DNA from: Pseudomonas lalucatii
GTDB taxonomy: Bacteria > Pseudomonadota > Gammaproteobacteria > Pseudomonadales > Pseudomonadaceae
Direction of reading: 5' to 3'
Assembly: GCF_018398425.1 (NCBI RefSeq)
Contig: NZ_JADPMV010000001.1
Location: forward strand, 1,674,001 to 1,738,000
DNA length: 64,000 nt
A program made the translations under genes and the position numbers. The notes below the pieces were generated by a model. The model had not been told where the DNA came from and did not search any database. It was given only the letters and a program-made list of their open reading frames with translations. Of the stretch, positions 40,466 to 51,043 are shown piece after piece. Position 1 is the stretch's first letter; each line of letters opens with the position of its first letter.

Positions 40466-41722
40466 ATGTTCTATAAAAGCCTGACCCTAGACCACTACGA
40501 TCCGGCCCTGGCCCACGCCATCGCCGCCGAAGAGCGCCGCCAGGAAGATCATATCGAGCTGATCGCCTCGGAAAACTACACCAGCCCCGCGGTGATGCAG
40601 GCGCAGGGCACCGGGCTGACCAACAAGTACGCCGAAGGCTACCCGGGCAAGCGCTACTACGGCGGCTGCGAGCACGTCGACCTGGTCGAGCAGCTGGCCA
40701 TCGACCGCGCCAAGCAGCTGTTCGGCGCCGATTTCGCCAACGTCCAGCCGCACTCCGGCTCCTCGGCCAACGGCGCCGTCTACCTGGCCCTGCTCAACGC
40801 CGGCGACACCCTGCTGGGCATGAGCCTGGCCCATGGCGGCCACCTGACCCATGGTTCCAAGGTCAGCTCCTCCGGCAAGCTGTACAACGCCGTGCAGTAC
40901 GGCCTGGACACCGCCACCGGGCTGATCGACTACGACGAAGTCGAGCGCCTGGCCGTGGAGCACCAGCCGAAGATGATCGTCGCCGGCTTCAGCGCCTACT
41001 CCAAGACCCTGGACTTCCCGCGCTTCCGCGAGATCGCCGACAAGGTCGGCGCGCTGCTGTTCGTCGACATGGCCCACGTCGCCGGCCTGGTCGCCGCCGG
41101 CCTGTACCCGAACCCGCTGCCCTACGCCGACGTGGTCACCACCACCACCCACAAGACCCTGCGCGGCCCCCGTGGCGGCCTGATCCTGGCCAAGAGCAAC
41201 CCGGAGATCGAGAAGAAGCTCAACGCCGCGGTGTTCCCCGGCGCCCAGGGCGGCCCGCTGATGCACGTGATCGCCGCCAAGGCGGTGTGCTTCAAGGAGG
41301 CCCTGGAGCCCGAGTTCAAGGAGTACCAGGCCCAGGTGATCAAGAACGCCCAGGCCATGGCCAAGGTGTTCATCGAGCGCGGCTTCGACGTGGTCTCCGG
41401 CGGCACCGACAACCACCTGTTCCTCCTCAGCCTGATCAAGCAGGGCCTGACCGGCAAGGCCGCCGACGCGGCACTGGGCGCCGCGCACATCACGGTGAAC
41501 AAGAACGCCGTGCCGAACGACCCGCAGTCGCCGTTCGTCACCTCGGGCCTGCGCATCGGCACCCCGGCGGTCACCACCCGCGGTTTCAAGGAAGGCGAGT
41601 GCCGCGAACTGGCCGGCTGGATCTGCGACATCCTGGACGACCTGGACAACCCCGGCGTCATCGAGCGGGTCCGTGGTCAGGTCGCCAGCCTGTGCGCCAG
41701 CTTCCCGGTCTACGCTGAATAG
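40466..41722 (+). CDS. glyA: Serine hydroxymethyltransferase (copy 2)
   Basis: A 418-residue SHMT with all family motifs ([26 protein letters not shown] with K230). In the glycine-cleavage operon it turns glycine plus the methylene-THF released by GcvT into serine for SdaA. Its middle (40907-41459) differs from the first glyA by only five bases in 553 by my count, while the first roughly 115 and last roughly 130 bases differ strongly. Confidence 0.97.
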   Translation: MFYKSLTLDHYDPALAHAIAAEERRQEDHIELIASENYTSPAVMQAQGTGLTNKYAEGYPGKRYYGGCEHVDLVEQLAIDRAKQLFGADFANVQPHSGSSANGAVYLALLNAGDTLLGMSLAHGGHLTHGSKVSSSGKLYNAVQYGLDTATGLIDYDEVERLAVEHQPKMIVAGFSAYSKTLDFPRFREIADKVGALLFVDMAHVAGLVAAGLYPNPLPYADVVTTTTHKTLRGPRGGLILAKSNPEIEKKLNAAVFPGAQGGPLMHVIAAKAVCFKEALEPEFKEYQAQVIKNAQAMAKVFIERGFDVVSGGTDNHLFLLSLIKQGLTGKAADAALGAAHITVNKNAVPNDPQSPFVTSGLRIGTPAVTTRGFKEGECRELAGWICDILDDLDNPGVIERVRGQVASLCASFPVYAE

Positions 41723-41741
41723 ATAACTAGGTTGCTTAGCC

Positions 41742-41769
41742 CGACGCGCGCCTGACAGGGCGCGCGTCG
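41742..41769 (+). repeat. Intercistronic 11-bp hairpin (glyA2 / sdaA2)
   Basis: Perfect arms CGACGCGCGCC and GGCGCGCGTCG with a 6-base loop, 19 bases after the glyA2 stop. No U-tract follows. Confidence 0.75.
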
Positions 41770-41796
41770 CGGCAGCGCAAGAAGCCGGAGTCCACC

Positions 41797-43173
<1,377 letters not shown>

Positions 43174-43218
43174 TTCGCCGAATGCGCCTCGCGCACCGCG
43201 GCCCTAACCCTGCGCGCG

Positions 43219-43245
43219 GCGCACCAACCCCTTTAAACGGTGCGC
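43219..43245 (+). repeat. Intercistronic hairpin (sdaA2 / gcvT)
   Basis: Arms GCGCACC and GGTGCGC enclose a 13-base loop in the 98-base gap. A smaller TGCGC/GCGCA stem lies at 43183-43195, just after the sdaA2 stop. Confidence 0.5.
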
Positions 43246-43271
43246 ACCGCGCACCCTACCGGAGACATTGC

Positions 43272-44396
43272 ATGACCAGCGAAAACCTGGCGAAAACCCC
43301 GCTTCACGCCCTGCACCTGGAACTCGGCGCGCGCATGGTGCCCTTCGCCGGCTACGACATGCCGGTGCAGTACCCGCTCGGCGTGATGAAGGAACACCTG
43401 CACTGCCGCGAGGCGGCCGGTCTGTTCGACGTCTCGCACATGGGCCAGGTCGTCCTGCGCGGCGCGCACGCCGCCCAGGCCCTGGAGAGCCTGGTGCCGG
43501 TGGACATCATCGACCTGCCGGTGGGCATGCAGCGCTACGCCATGTTCACCGACGCCAACGGCGGCATCCTCGACGACCTGATGGTCGCCAGGCTGGCCGA
43601 CGACTGCCTGTTCCTGGTGGTCAACGCCGCCTGCAAGGACCAGGACCTGGCCCACCTGCGCAGCCAGATCGGCGAGCGCTGCGAGATCGACAGCCTGTTC
43701 GAGTCGCGCGCCCTGCTGGCCCTGCAGGGTCCGAAGGCGGCCGAGGTCCTCGCGCGCCTGGCCCCGGACGTCGCCAAGATGACCTTCATGCAGTTCGCCA
43801 GCGTGCGCCTGCTGGGCGTCGACTGCTTCGTCAGCCGCTCCGGCTACACCGGCGAGGACGGCTACGAGATCTCCGTGCCCAACGAGCAGGCCGAGGCCCT
43901 GGCCCGCGCCCTGCTGGCCGAGGCGGAAGTCGAGGCCATCGGCCTCGGCGCCCGCGACTCGCTGCGCCTGGAAGCCGGCCTGTGCCTGTACGGCCACGAC
44001 ATGAGCACGGCCACCACGCCGATCGAGGCCAGCCTGCTGTGGGCCATGTCCCAGCCGCGCCTCGCCGACGGCGCGCGGGCCGGCGGCTTCCCCTGCGCCG
44101 AGCGGATCTTCGCCCAGCAGCAGAGCGGCGTCGCCAGCAAGCGCGTCGGCCTGCTGCCCCAGGAGCGCGTGCCGGTCCGCGAGGGCGCGGAAATCGTCGA
44201 TGCCGACGGCCAGGTGATCGGCGCGGTCACCAGCGGCGGCTTCGGCCCGACCCTCGGTGCGCCGGTGGCCATGGGCTATGTGCAGAGCAGCCACGTGGCG
44301 CTGGACAGCGAAGTCTGGGCGGTGGTGCGCGGCAAGCGCGTGGCCATGAAGGTCGCCAAGACCCCCTTCGTGCCGCAGCGCTACTACCGCGGCTGA
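43272..44396 (+). CDS. gcvT: Glycine cleavage system T protein (aminomethyltransferase)
   Basis: A 374-residue THF-dependent aminomethyltransferase. Motifs include [38 protein letters not shown] and the C-terminal [16 protein letters not shown]. The start [11 protein letters not shown] at 43272 follows CCGGAGAC. It releases ammonia and passes methylene to THF. It is also homologous to the C-terminal half of the dehydrogenase at 10328-12778. Confidence 0.97.
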   Translation: MTSENLAKTPLHALHLELGARMVPFAGYDMPVQYPLGVMKEHLHCREAAGLFDVSHMGQVVLRGAHAAQALESLVPVDIIDLPVGMQRYAMFTDANGGILDDLMVARLADDCLFLVVNAACKDQDLAHLRSQIGERCEIDSLFESRALLALQGPKAAEVLARLAPDVAKMTFMQFASVRLLGVDCFVSRSGYTGEDGYEISVPNEQAEALARALLAEAEVEAIGLGARDSLRLEAGLCLYGHDMSTATTPIEASLLWAMSQPRLADGARAGGFPCAERIFAQQQSGVASKRVGLLPQERVPVREGAEIVDADGQVIGAVTSGGFGPTLGAPVAMGYVQSSHVALDSEVWAVVRGKRVAMKVAKTPFVPQRYYRG

Positions 44397-44402
44397 GCCC
44401 CC

Positions 44403-44460
44403 CGGGGCGGCGCCTGGCCCGCCCCGCCGGCCGAACCCTGCCGGCGCGGCGCGCGCCGGC
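44403..44460 (+). repeat. Two intercistronic GC hairpins (gcvT / lipA)
   Basis: The first has arms CGGGGCGG (44403-44410) and CCGCCCCG (44419-44426), 6 bases after the gcvT stop. The second has arms GCCGGCGCG (44440-44448) and CGCGCCGGC (44452-44460) with a 3-base loop, 18 bases before the lipA start. Confidence 0.6.
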
Positions 44461-44478
44461 CATCAGTGGAATCCGAAC

Positions 44479-45456
44479 ATGAGCACAGTTGTGGACAGCG
44501 CCGGCACGCCGGCCAGGGTCGAGGCGGGCGTCAAGCTGCGCGGCGCCGACAAGGTGGCGCGCATTCCGGTGAAGATCATCCCCACCGAGCAGGTGCCGCG
44601 CAAACCCGACTGGATACGGGTGCCGATCGCCGCGTCGCCCGAGGTGGGACGGATCAAGCAGTTGCTGCGCAAGCACAAGCTGCACAGCGTCTGCGAGGAG
44701 GCCAGCTGCCCGAACCTGGGCGAATGCTTCAGCGGCGGCACCGCCACCTTCATGATCATGGGCGACATCTGCACCCGTCGCTGCCCCTTCTGCGACGTCG
44801 GCCACGGCCGGCCCAAGGCGCTGGACGCGGACGAGCCGAAGAACCTGGCGGTAGCCATCGCCGACCTGCGCCTGAAGTACGTGGTGATCACCTCGGTGGA
44901 CCGCGACGACCTGCGCGACGGCGGCGCCCAGCACTTCGCCGACTGCCTGCGGGAGATCCGCGCGCTGAGCCCGGCCATCCGCCTGGAGACCCTGGTGCCG
45001 GACTACCGCGGGCGCATGGACGTGGCCCTGGCGATCACCGCCAGCGAGCCGCCGGACGTGTTCAACCACAACCTGGAAACCGTGCCGCGGCTGTACAAGG
45101 CGGCGCGCCCGGGTTCGGACTTCGAGTGGTCGCTGGACCTGCTGCAGAAGTTCAAGCAACTGGTGCCGCAGGTGCCGACCAAGTCCGGGCTGATGCTCGG
45201 CCTGGGCGAGACCGACGCGGAAGTCATCGAGGTGATGCAGCGCATGCGCGAGCATGACATCGACATGCTCACCCTCGGCCAGTACCTGCAGCCCTCGCGC
45301 AGCCATCTGCCGGTGCAACGCTTCGTCCACCCGGACACCTTCGCCCGGTTCGCCGAGCAAGGCGCCAGGATGGGCTTCAAGAACGTCGCCGCAGGCCCCC
45401 TGGTGCGCTCCTCCTACCACGCCGACCAGCAGGCCCACGGCGAGAAGATCGCCTGA
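44479..45456 (+). CDS. lipA: Lipoyl synthase
   Basis: A 325-residue radical-SAM enzyme that inserts sulfur into octanoyl-GcvH or octanoyl-E2. The auxiliary cluster motif is C72-x4-C77-x5-C83 ([12 protein letters not shown]), the radical-SAM motif is C98-x3-C102-x2-C105 (CTRRCPFC), and the C-terminal RSSYHAD holds the ligating serine. Being last in the gcv operon it is probably a second lipA, dedicated to GcvH maturation. No lipB is adjacent. A strong terminator follows by 22 bases. Confidence 0.96.
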   Translation: MSTVVDSAGTPARVEAGVKLRGADKVARIPVKIIPTEQVPRKPDWIRVPIAASPEVGRIKQLLRKHKLHSVCEEASCPNLGECFSGGTATFMIMGDICTRRCPFCDVGHGRPKALDADEPKNLAVAIADLRLKYVVITSVDRDDLRDGGAQHFADCLREIRALSPAIRLETLVPDYRGRMDVALAITASEPPDVFNHNLETVPRLYKAARPGSDFEWSLDLLQKFKQLVPQVPTKSGLMLGLGETDAEVIEVMQRMREHDIDMLTLGQYLQPSRSHLPVQRFVHPDTFARFAEQGARMGFKNVAAGPLVRSSYHADQQAHGEKIA

Positions 45457-45478
45457 GCGGCGCGGCACTTGCTGAACA

Positions 45479-45502
45479 GGCGACCCGCGGGTCGCCTTTT
45501 TT
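45479..45502 (+). terminator. Rho-independent terminator of the gcv operon
   Basis: Arms GGCGACCC and GGGTCGCC with a 2-base gap (effective loop larger) followed by six T. Convergent with the carboxypeptidase gene. Confidence 0.9.
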
Positions 45503-45517
45503 CTGTCCCGGCGGCGT

Positions 45518-46645
45518 TCAGCGCAGCCGCTCGACCAGCCCCGCCAGCACCCCGAGCACCTCGTTGCCCAGACGCTTGGCGCGCGCGCCATTCCAGCCGG
45601 TACGCGGCTCGGGGCGGTCGTCGTGGTCCTTGAACGGCATCTCCAGGGTGAAGGACAGGCAATCGAATTCCTGGCCCACGGCGTTGCAGGCCAGGGTCAG
45701 GTTGGCCTGGCCCGGCGCATCGATCGGGTAGCCGCGGGCCGTCTGGTACTCGGCGCCGCTGGCCAGCAGGCGGTGCTTGAAATCCGCTTCCAGGGCCGCC
45801 AGGCGTGGACTGTAGCCGGGGTTGCCCTCGCAGCCGACGGTGAACACCTGGGGGATTTCCTCGTCGCCATGGATGTCGAGGAACAGGTCGACGCCGACCG
45901 CGCGCATCTGCCGCTGGACGAAGAACACCTCGGGAGTCTCCGTCTCGTTCGCCGACTGCCAGGCGCGGTTGAGGTCCTTGCCGGCGGCGTTGGTGCGCAG
46001 ATGGCCGCGGAAGGCGCCGTCGGGGTTCATGTTCGGCACCAGGTAGAGATCGGCCTGCTGCAGCAAGGCGTCCAGCTCGGCGTCGCCGCGCTGCAGGCGC
46101 TCGATCAGCCCCTCCATGAACCATTCGGCCATGTGCTCGCCGGGGTGCTGCTGGGCGATGATCCACACCTTGCGCCGGGCCTGCCGGTTGCGGCTGACCC
46201 GCAGCAACTGGATATCCCGGCCCTCGACGCTCTGGCCGCAGGCGAAGAGCTCGACGCCGGCCTGCTCCAGGGCCCGGGCGATCAGCCCGTCGTGCCGCGC
46301 GCGGCTGTAGGGCTCGAAGTAGGCGAACCAGACCTGCGCCTGCCGCGGCTCCAGCTCGAACCGCAGCGCGCCGTCCTCGAAGCGGCTGGGCACGCGGAAC
46401 CAGTCGCGCTGATCGTAGGAGGCGACGGCGTGGTAGCCGCCCCAGGCATGGGGATAGGCCGACTCGCCGGCATTCACCAGGCTGAAGCCGTAACGCTGGC
46501 CCGGCGTCAGGCCGGCGACCTGGAAATGGAACCACTGAAAGTGATGGCTGTTGAGGTCGGGGCGCATGGCCAGCAGGACCTGTTGCGGATTGCCGGCATC
46601 GAGCACCTCGATATTGCCGCTGTCGAAGTCGGAGCTGATGTGCAT
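45518..46645 (-). CDS. M14-family metallocarboxypeptidase
   Basis: A 375-residue cytosolic-type zinc carboxypeptidase. The zinc and catalytic motifs are QQHPGEHMAEW (HxxE) and the later DIHGDEE. The N-terminal 120 residues form a beta-rich domain (SSDFDSGNIEVLDA), as in cytosolic carboxypeptidase-like proteins. No signal peptide is visible. Possible substrates are peptides or amidated or glutamylated proteins. It is a single gene convergent with lipA. Confidence 0.88.
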   Translation of the reverse strand: MHISSDFDSGNIEVLDAGNPQQVLLAMRPDLNSHHFQWFHFQVAGLTPGQRYGFSLVNAGESAYPHAWGGYHAVASYDQRDWFRVPSRFEDGALRFELEPRQAQVWFAYFEPYSRARHDGLIARALEQAGVELFACGQSVEGRDIQLLRVSRNRQARRKVWIIAQQHPGEHMAEWFMEGLIERLQRGDAELDALLQQADLYLVPNMNPDGAFRGHLRTNAAGKDLNRAWQSANETETPEVFFVQRQMRAVGVDLFLDIHGDEEIPQVFTVGCEGNPGYSPRLAALEADFKHRLLASGAEYQTARGYPIDAPGQANLTLACNAVGQEFDCLSFTLEMPFKDHDDRPEPRTGWNGARAKRLGNEVLGVLAGLVERLR

Positions 46646-46903
46646 GCTTGCCTCGGGCGCAGGGGATTAGCAATGGCAGCGAGCATCGCAGTTCCACCGC
46701 CGACCGCCAAGAGCACGGCGACATGGAAGGCATGCCCCCTTACACGACTGTCGGCGGGCAAGCAGAAATGCGCCCGAGGCTCGCAGACACCACGCGCCCG
46801 GGTCGCACTGACCCAGTGGAGCCACCCGTGCGAGGCGCTCACAGGGCCGCAGCCGGCCCCTCTCCGGGCGGCCGATCGTCATCCCGCGGGGGTGCCGGAC
46901 GCC

Positions 46904-47614
46904 CTACTCGCCAACCAAGCGCGGGCGCAGTTGCTCCAGGCTCACATGGCCCATGAAGCCGGCGCTGCCGTCCGCCGCCTCGCCCTGTTCCAACGCCGTG
47001 GCGAAACGCACCGCCGGATCGGCCGCCAGCCGGGCCAGGTAGCGCGCTAGGTGCGGGTAATCCCGGTGCGGGTCGAACAGCTGGTGGTATTCGACCCAGC
47101 GCGCGACGCCGGCCAGGTAGGCATCGGCCAGGCTGCGCCGTTCGCCGAGCAGCCATGGCCGGTCGCTCAACAGCTGGTCCAGGTAGGCGCAGGCATCCGC
47201 CACTTTCTCCTGCCCGAGCGCGCGCAGGACGGAGCGCGCCTCGTCGTTCAACTCGGGCTTCTCGTAGGCGACCCAGAGCGGGACGAAGGCCGAGAAAAAG
47301 TCGGTCACCAAATAGGACAGCATCTGGTTGAGCTGGTCGAACGCAGGCGAGCCCTGGCGCGGCGCCAGCGGTGTGTCCGGTGCCCGGGCCGCCAGGTGCA
47401 GGAGGATGGCCAGGCTCTCGCTCAGCGCCTCGCCGCTTTCCAGTAGCAGCGCCGGAGTCTGGTACAGCGGATTGATTCGGCCGAAGAGGCGATCCCAGGG
47501 CTGCTCGAGCATCTCGATGCGGCACAACTGGTAGGGTTGGCCCAGCCACTCCAGAGCGACGATTGAACCGAACGAACAGCCTTGGGGTACTCCATAGAAC
47601 AATACGGGTTGCAT
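46904..47614 (-). CDS. Glutathione S-transferase family protein
   Basis: A 236-residue protein with an N-terminal thioredoxin-like domain (FYGVPQGCSFGSIVALEWLG, then TPALLLESGEALSESLAIL) and an all-helical C-terminal domain. The ATG follows a strong AAGGAG. It is divergent from a WYL regulator, which may control it. Reaction and substrate are unknown. Confidence 0.88.
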   Translation of the reverse strand: MQPVLFYGVPQGCSFGSIVALEWLGQPYQLCRIEMLEQPWDRLFGRINPLYQTPALLLESGEALSESLAILLHLAARAPDTPLAPRQGSPAFDQLNQMLSYLVTDFFSAFVPLWVAYEKPELNDEARSVLRALGQEKVADACAYLDQLLSDRPWLLGERRSLADAYLAGVARWVEYHQLFDPHRDYPHLARYLARLAADPAVRFATALEQGEAADGSAGFMGHVSLEQLRPRLVGE

Positions 47615-47738
47615 GACTTGGCTCCTTCACGTGCCGTTTGCGGGATGCCGGAGCCTCTGTTGCCCCGGCTGGAGCACAAGCTAAGGGGTAAATAGGCTAT
47701 ATTCCGCCCTAATAAAATCGACACCCGAAAATAATGCC

Positions 47739-48686
47739 ATGGCCAATCCCACCACCCGCGTGCTGGCCCTGTTGGAACTACTGCAGAGCCAGGGGCAGAT
47801 CAGCGGTCGCGAGCTGGCCCAACGCCTTGAGGTTGACGGCCGCACCCTGCGCCGCTACATCAGCACCCTGGAGGAACTGGGCATCCCGCTGACCAGCGAG
47901 CGGGGCCGTCACGGCGGTTACCGCCTGGTCGCCGGCTTCAAGTTGCCGCCGATGATGTTCACCGTCGAGGAGGCCCAGGCCATCGCCCTCGGCCTGCTCG
48001 CCGCGGGCAGCCTGGGGTTGGCCGAGACCACGCCGGCGGTACTCAGCGCCCAGGCCAAGCTGCAGCGGGTGCTACCAGCCAACCTGCAGCAACGGGTTCG
48101 CGCCCTGAGCGAAAGCACCACCCTGGACCTGCCACCTAGCCGGGCGAACGGTGACAACCGCCTGCTGCTCGCCCTGGCCGACGCGGCCCAGGCCAGGCAG
48201 CGGGTGCGCCTGAGCTACCGCTCGGATCGGGGCGAGGTCAGCCAGCGCGAGGTCGATCCCTATGGCCTGGTCTACCGCTGGGGACTGTGGTACATGAGCG
48301 GCCTGTGCCATCTGCGCCAGGGCCTGCGTTCGTTCCGCCTGGACCGGGTCCAGGCGGTACAGCCCCTGGAGCAACGCTTCGCGCGGCCGGCCGAGTTCGA
48401 CGCCGCCGGGCATCTGAACGCCAGCATCGCCAACCTGCCGCGCGCCTTCCCGGTCGAGGTACAGCTGCACACCGACCTGCACAGCGCCACCCTCGAACTG
48501 GGCAGCAGCGTCGGCCTGCTGGTGCCGAACCCGGACGGCGTGCGCCTGAACACCCGCACCGACAGCCTGACCTGGTTCGCCCGCCAGCTGGCACGCCTGC
48601 CCTTCGACTTCGAGGTCCACCAGCCGCCGGAACTGCGCGGAGTCCTGCGCGAACAGGCCCGGCGCCTGCTGCGGCTGGCCCGCTAA
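47739..48686 (+). CDS. WYL-domain transcriptional regulator (YafY type)
   Basis: A 315-residue regulator with an N-terminal HTH_11 winged helix (TTRVLALLELLQSQGQ, RTLRRYISTLEELG) and a central WYL domain (YRSDRGEVSQREVDPYGLVY, LRSFRLDRVQAV). Such proteins sense ligands or single-stranded nucleic acid and often regulate the adjacent gene. Its stop overlaps the convergent SRPBCC gene by 4 bases. It is divergent from the GST, with an AT-rich gap (47690-47735) suited to a promoter. Confidence 0.9.
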   Translation: MANPTTRVLALLELLQSQGQISGRELAQRLEVDGRTLRRYISTLEELGIPLTSERGRHGGYRLVAGFKLPPMMFTVEEAQAIALGLLAAGSLGLAETTPAVLSAQAKLQRVLPANLQQRVRALSESTTLDLPPSRANGDNRLLLALADAAQARQRVRLSYRSDRGEVSQREVDPYGLVYRWGLWYMSGLCHLRQGLRSFRLDRVQAVQPLEQRFARPAEFDAAGHLNASIANLPRAFPVEVQLHTDLHSATLELGSSVGLLVPNPDGVRLNTRTDSLTWFARQLARLPFDFEVHQPPELRGVLREQARRLLRLAR

Positions 48687-49276
48687 CCGGCCGGCGGCAC
48701 GTCCCTCGCGGTGGCGGCCCGTTTCGGCGTGACCGGCGCCTCAGCCACAGCCTTGAGTTGCGCCAGGCCTTGTTCGAAGTCGCCGCCGACCATCTTGTCC
48801 ATATCCATCACCAGGTGCATCGCCTTGGCCATGAAGTTGTTCGAGCCGCTCATGCTCCAAGTCACCCGGGTGCCTTCGCCCTCTGGCACGAACAGGAACT
48901 GTGCCTCGTTGCTGGCCTGGAAAGGCTTGAGGAATTCCAGGCGGATGCGGATCGCCTGGCTCGGCAGGCTCTCGATTATGCTCATGCTGCCTGCGCCGAC
49001 TTCCTTGTTGCCGGCCCAGCGGTAGATCGCGCCGACGCCGGCATGGGGGCCCTCGTAGGACTGCTGCATGGCCGGATCGCGCTTGGCCCAGGGCGACCAG
49101 CGCTGCCAGTTGCGCAGATCGTCGACCTGGGCGAACACCGCCTCCGGCGGTGCCGCCATGCTCAGCGAACGCTCGACACGGAAGCTGTCCGGCTGCCTGG
49201 CCACCAGCACCAGGGTGACGATCAGGGCGAAGGCGATCAGGGCATAGGCGAGCATGCGGTTGGCACTCCTGTTCAT
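48683..49276 (-). CDS. SRPBCC-family (START-like) protein
   Basis: A 197-residue protein with one N-terminal membrane segment (about 9-27) followed by an SRPBCC fold (FRVERSLSMAAPPEAVFAQV, WQRWSPWAKRDP). It probably binds a hydrophobic ligand at the membrane. The start follows GAGGAG. It forms a loose minus-strand group with the SnoaL-like and YciI-like genes, each separated by 72 bases. Confidence 0.85.
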   Translation of the reverse strand: MNRSANRMLAYALIAFALIVTLVLVARQPDSFRVERSLSMAAPPEAVFAQVDDLRNWQRWSPWAKRDPAMQQSYEGPHAGVGAIYRWAGNKEVGAGSMSIIESLPSQAIRIRLEFLKPFQASNEAQFLFVPEGEGTRVTWSMSGSNNFMAKAMHLVMDMDKMVGGDFEQGLAQLKAVAEAPVTPKRAATARDVPPAG

Positions 49277-49348
49277 GGATACTCCTCGACGGTCGCTAAC
49301 CCGCCCCGTGAATAATAGCCCCGTCCTCCCGGGGCTCGGTGGTGCGGC

Positions 49349-49798
49349 TCAAGGTTTTAGATCGAACAGCGCCTTGCCGCTCTGCATGTCGAACGGCGCG
49401 GAGAAGTGCTCGTGGACGATCAGCCAATGGCCGTCGCGGCGCTGATAGCCCTGGGTCACGCGCATCCAGGACGCCTGCTCCTGGCCCTGATCGTCGCTGC
49501 CGCCGCAGCGACACAGGTAGTAGGCCAGGGCCAGCTCGTCGCCTACCAAGAGGGTCGGCTCGTGGACCGCGAAGACGCCCGGTCCCGAGCACATCTCCAT
49601 GCAGGCCTGCCAGTGCGCGCCATAGGCCTCCAGGCCCTTGAACTGCAACTGGAGTATGGCGTCGTAGGCGACAACGTCGGCCGCGTAGTGGCTGAGGATG
49701 CGCGCGACATCCTTGGCCTGCACAGCCTCGGCCCAGCTCTGCAGCAGAGCGCGAACCTCAAGTTGTTGCTGGTCATGACGCAGGGATGCTGTGTTCAT
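49349..49798 (-). CDS. SnoaL-like / nuclear-transport-factor-2 fold protein
   Basis: A 149-residue protein of the SnoaL/ketosteroid-isomerase-like group: VRALLQSWAEAVQAKDVARIL followed by HYAADVVAYDA, and a C-terminal RDGHWLIVHEHFSAPFD. The start follows AGGAGC. Members are small hydrolases, isomerases or ligand-binding proteins. No substrate can be named. Confidence 0.85.
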   Translation of the reverse strand: MNTASLRHDQQQLEVRALLQSWAEAVQAKDVARILSHYAADVVAYDAILQLQFKGLEAYGAHWQACMEMCSGPGVFAVHEPTLLVGDELALAYYLCRCGGSDDQGQEQASWMRVTQGYQRRDGHWLIVHEHFSAPFDMQSGKALFDLKP

Positions 49799-49870
49799 TT
49801 CGCTGCTCCTGTGATGCGGCCCGCCACCTGCAGCGCTCGTGGGCGCCTGCGGAGACCGGCTGGCACCTTC

Positions 49871-50233
49871 TTAGTCAATAGGGAGGGGTTGCACATCCAG
49901 CTGGCGCACCGGCCGCACCTCGACCGAGCCGACCCGGGCGGCGGGAATCTTCCCGGCGATCTGGATGGCCTCGTTGAGGTCGCGGGCCTCCACCAGGTAG
50001 AAGCCGGCGAGCTGCTCCTTGGTCTCGGCGAAGGGGCCGTCGGTGATCGCCAGCTGGCCGCCGCGCAGGCGCACCGTGGTGGCCGTCCGCACCGGCTGCA
50101 GGGCCTCGGCGGCGAGCATGCGGCCGCTCTGCCGCACCGCCTCGGCGTAGGCGAAGCACTCCTCGTCGCGGGGACTGTCGGGGGCGTCGTGCAGGGCTTG
50201 CTCGTCGCTGTAGACCAGGCACAGGTATTTCAT
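49871..50233 (-). CDS. YciI-family protein
   Basis: A 120-residue protein of the YciI/YCII (DGPF) family with MKYLCLVYSDEQ, the family motif TDGPFAETKEQLAGFYLVEA and EAIQIAGKIP. The start MKYLC at 50233 is chosen because it begins the fold, and an upstream in-frame ATG at 50365 would add an unrelated tail. YciI-like proteins frequently accompany SnoaL and SRPBCC genes and ECF sigma factors. No sigma factor is present here. Function is unknown. Confidence 0.87.
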   Translation of the reverse strand: MKYLCLVYSDEQALHDAPDSPRDEECFAYAEAVRQSGRMLAAEALQPVRTATTVRLRGGQLAITDGPFAETKEQLAGFYLVEARDLNEAIQIAGKIPAARVGSVEVRPVRQLDVQPLPID

Positions 50234-50424
50234 GGGGCTCTCCAGTTCTATGGTTATCGCGGTGGCTCTCGCTAGTCGTGCGCCGCCGCAGGAATTCGAC
50301 ATCGGCCGCACGATTATTTCCGTCCCGACTTCATCCGACTTCGAGCGCCGGGCATCCTCAGACATGCGCCCTGTTTGGCAACTCGCAGGCCCCCGCGGCC
50401 CGCTGCGAAAGTTTCCTGCCTATA

Positions 50425-50438
50425 TGACCGAGCGGTCA
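50425..50438. promoter_or_regulatory. Palindrome TGACCG-AG-CGGTCA (TetR-type operator candidate)
   Basis: A perfect 6-bp inverted repeat with a 2-base centre, about 190 bases upstream of the YciI-like gene. The spacing and symmetry resemble TetR-family operators. No TetR gene is in the window, so the assignment is tentative. Confidence 0.3.
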
Positions 50439-50636
50439 CGCCGCACACTTTGCGCAACTCGCGCATGAGCACTCCAGCCCCTGCGCGAACAACCCGGAAG
50501 AAAACCCGTGACAGCGCGCATGCACTGTTCTTCACTATGGCTCAGGCGGCGCTAGACTTTTAACGCGCGCTCGCCATAATTACTGGCGCACGCCCCCGAG
50601 GCGTCGCGGCAATAAACTACAAAAACATCCAAGTCG

Positions 50637-50660
50637 TTGTTTTAATTGAAATTAAAACAA
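50637..50660. repeat. AT-rich 24-bp palindrome TTGTTTTAATT-GA-AATTAAAACAA
   Basis: Arms of 11 bases match perfectly around a GA centre. It stands out in a GC-rich chromosome and lies 93 bases before the small gene at 50753. It could be an operator or a nucleoid-protein site. As RNA it would be a weak hairpin. Confidence 0.6.
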
Positions 50661-50752
50661 ATAAACACAAGAAGAAACATCTCCGACAACAACACGGCGG
50701 CTCACGTCGCACCAAGAATGGTGACCGTAACAGCGAGGCAGGCAGCCTTGCG

Positions 50753-51001
50753 ATGTCACCTTATAAGTTCCAGACCATGGGTAACCACGTGACGAAAGAC
50801 GAACTGCGCGCCGAACTCGAGCGCCAGGCGCAGCGTTACAAGGATGTATACGGCGGGGAAGTCATCACCTACGCCGCTCAACCGGACCCCGAGCGCAAGC
50901 CCTGGCGTAAGAAGGCCAATCTTCTCGACCAAGCCTTCGAGAAAGAGCTGGAAAAGATCGAGAAAGAGTTGCACGACAAAGCCGACAAAAACGCCGACTG
51001 A
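50753..51001 (+). CDS. Small charged hypothetical protein (82 aa)
   Basis: An 82-residue, lysine/glutamate-rich protein. The helical region DELRAELERQAQRYKDVYGG and the C-terminal KELEKIEKELHDKADKNAD suggest a coiled coil. Two starts are possible, 50753 and an internal ATG at 50777 (MGNHVTKDEL). A GAGGCAG stretch about 15 bases before the first is a fair ribosome site. I do not recognise the family. Its long AT-rich upstream region suggests a regulated or strongly expressed gene. Confidence 0.6.
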   Translation: MSPYKFQTMGNHVTKDELRAELERQAQRYKDVYGGEVITYAAQPDPERKPWRKKANLLDQAFEKELEKIEKELHDKADKNAD

Positions 51002-51043
51002 CTGCGCCGGCTTACATGTCCCCAAGAGTGCGCACCCTCCCGG

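Larger units (their letters stand above)
50234..50752. other. Intergenic region with two palindromes
   Basis: 519 bases without a convincing gene. It contains TGACCG-AG-CGGTCA (50425-50438) and an AT-rich 24-bp palindrome (50637-50660). The right third (50600-50720) is much more AT-rich than the rest of the window and probably carries the promoter of the small gene at 50753. Confidence 0.5.
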
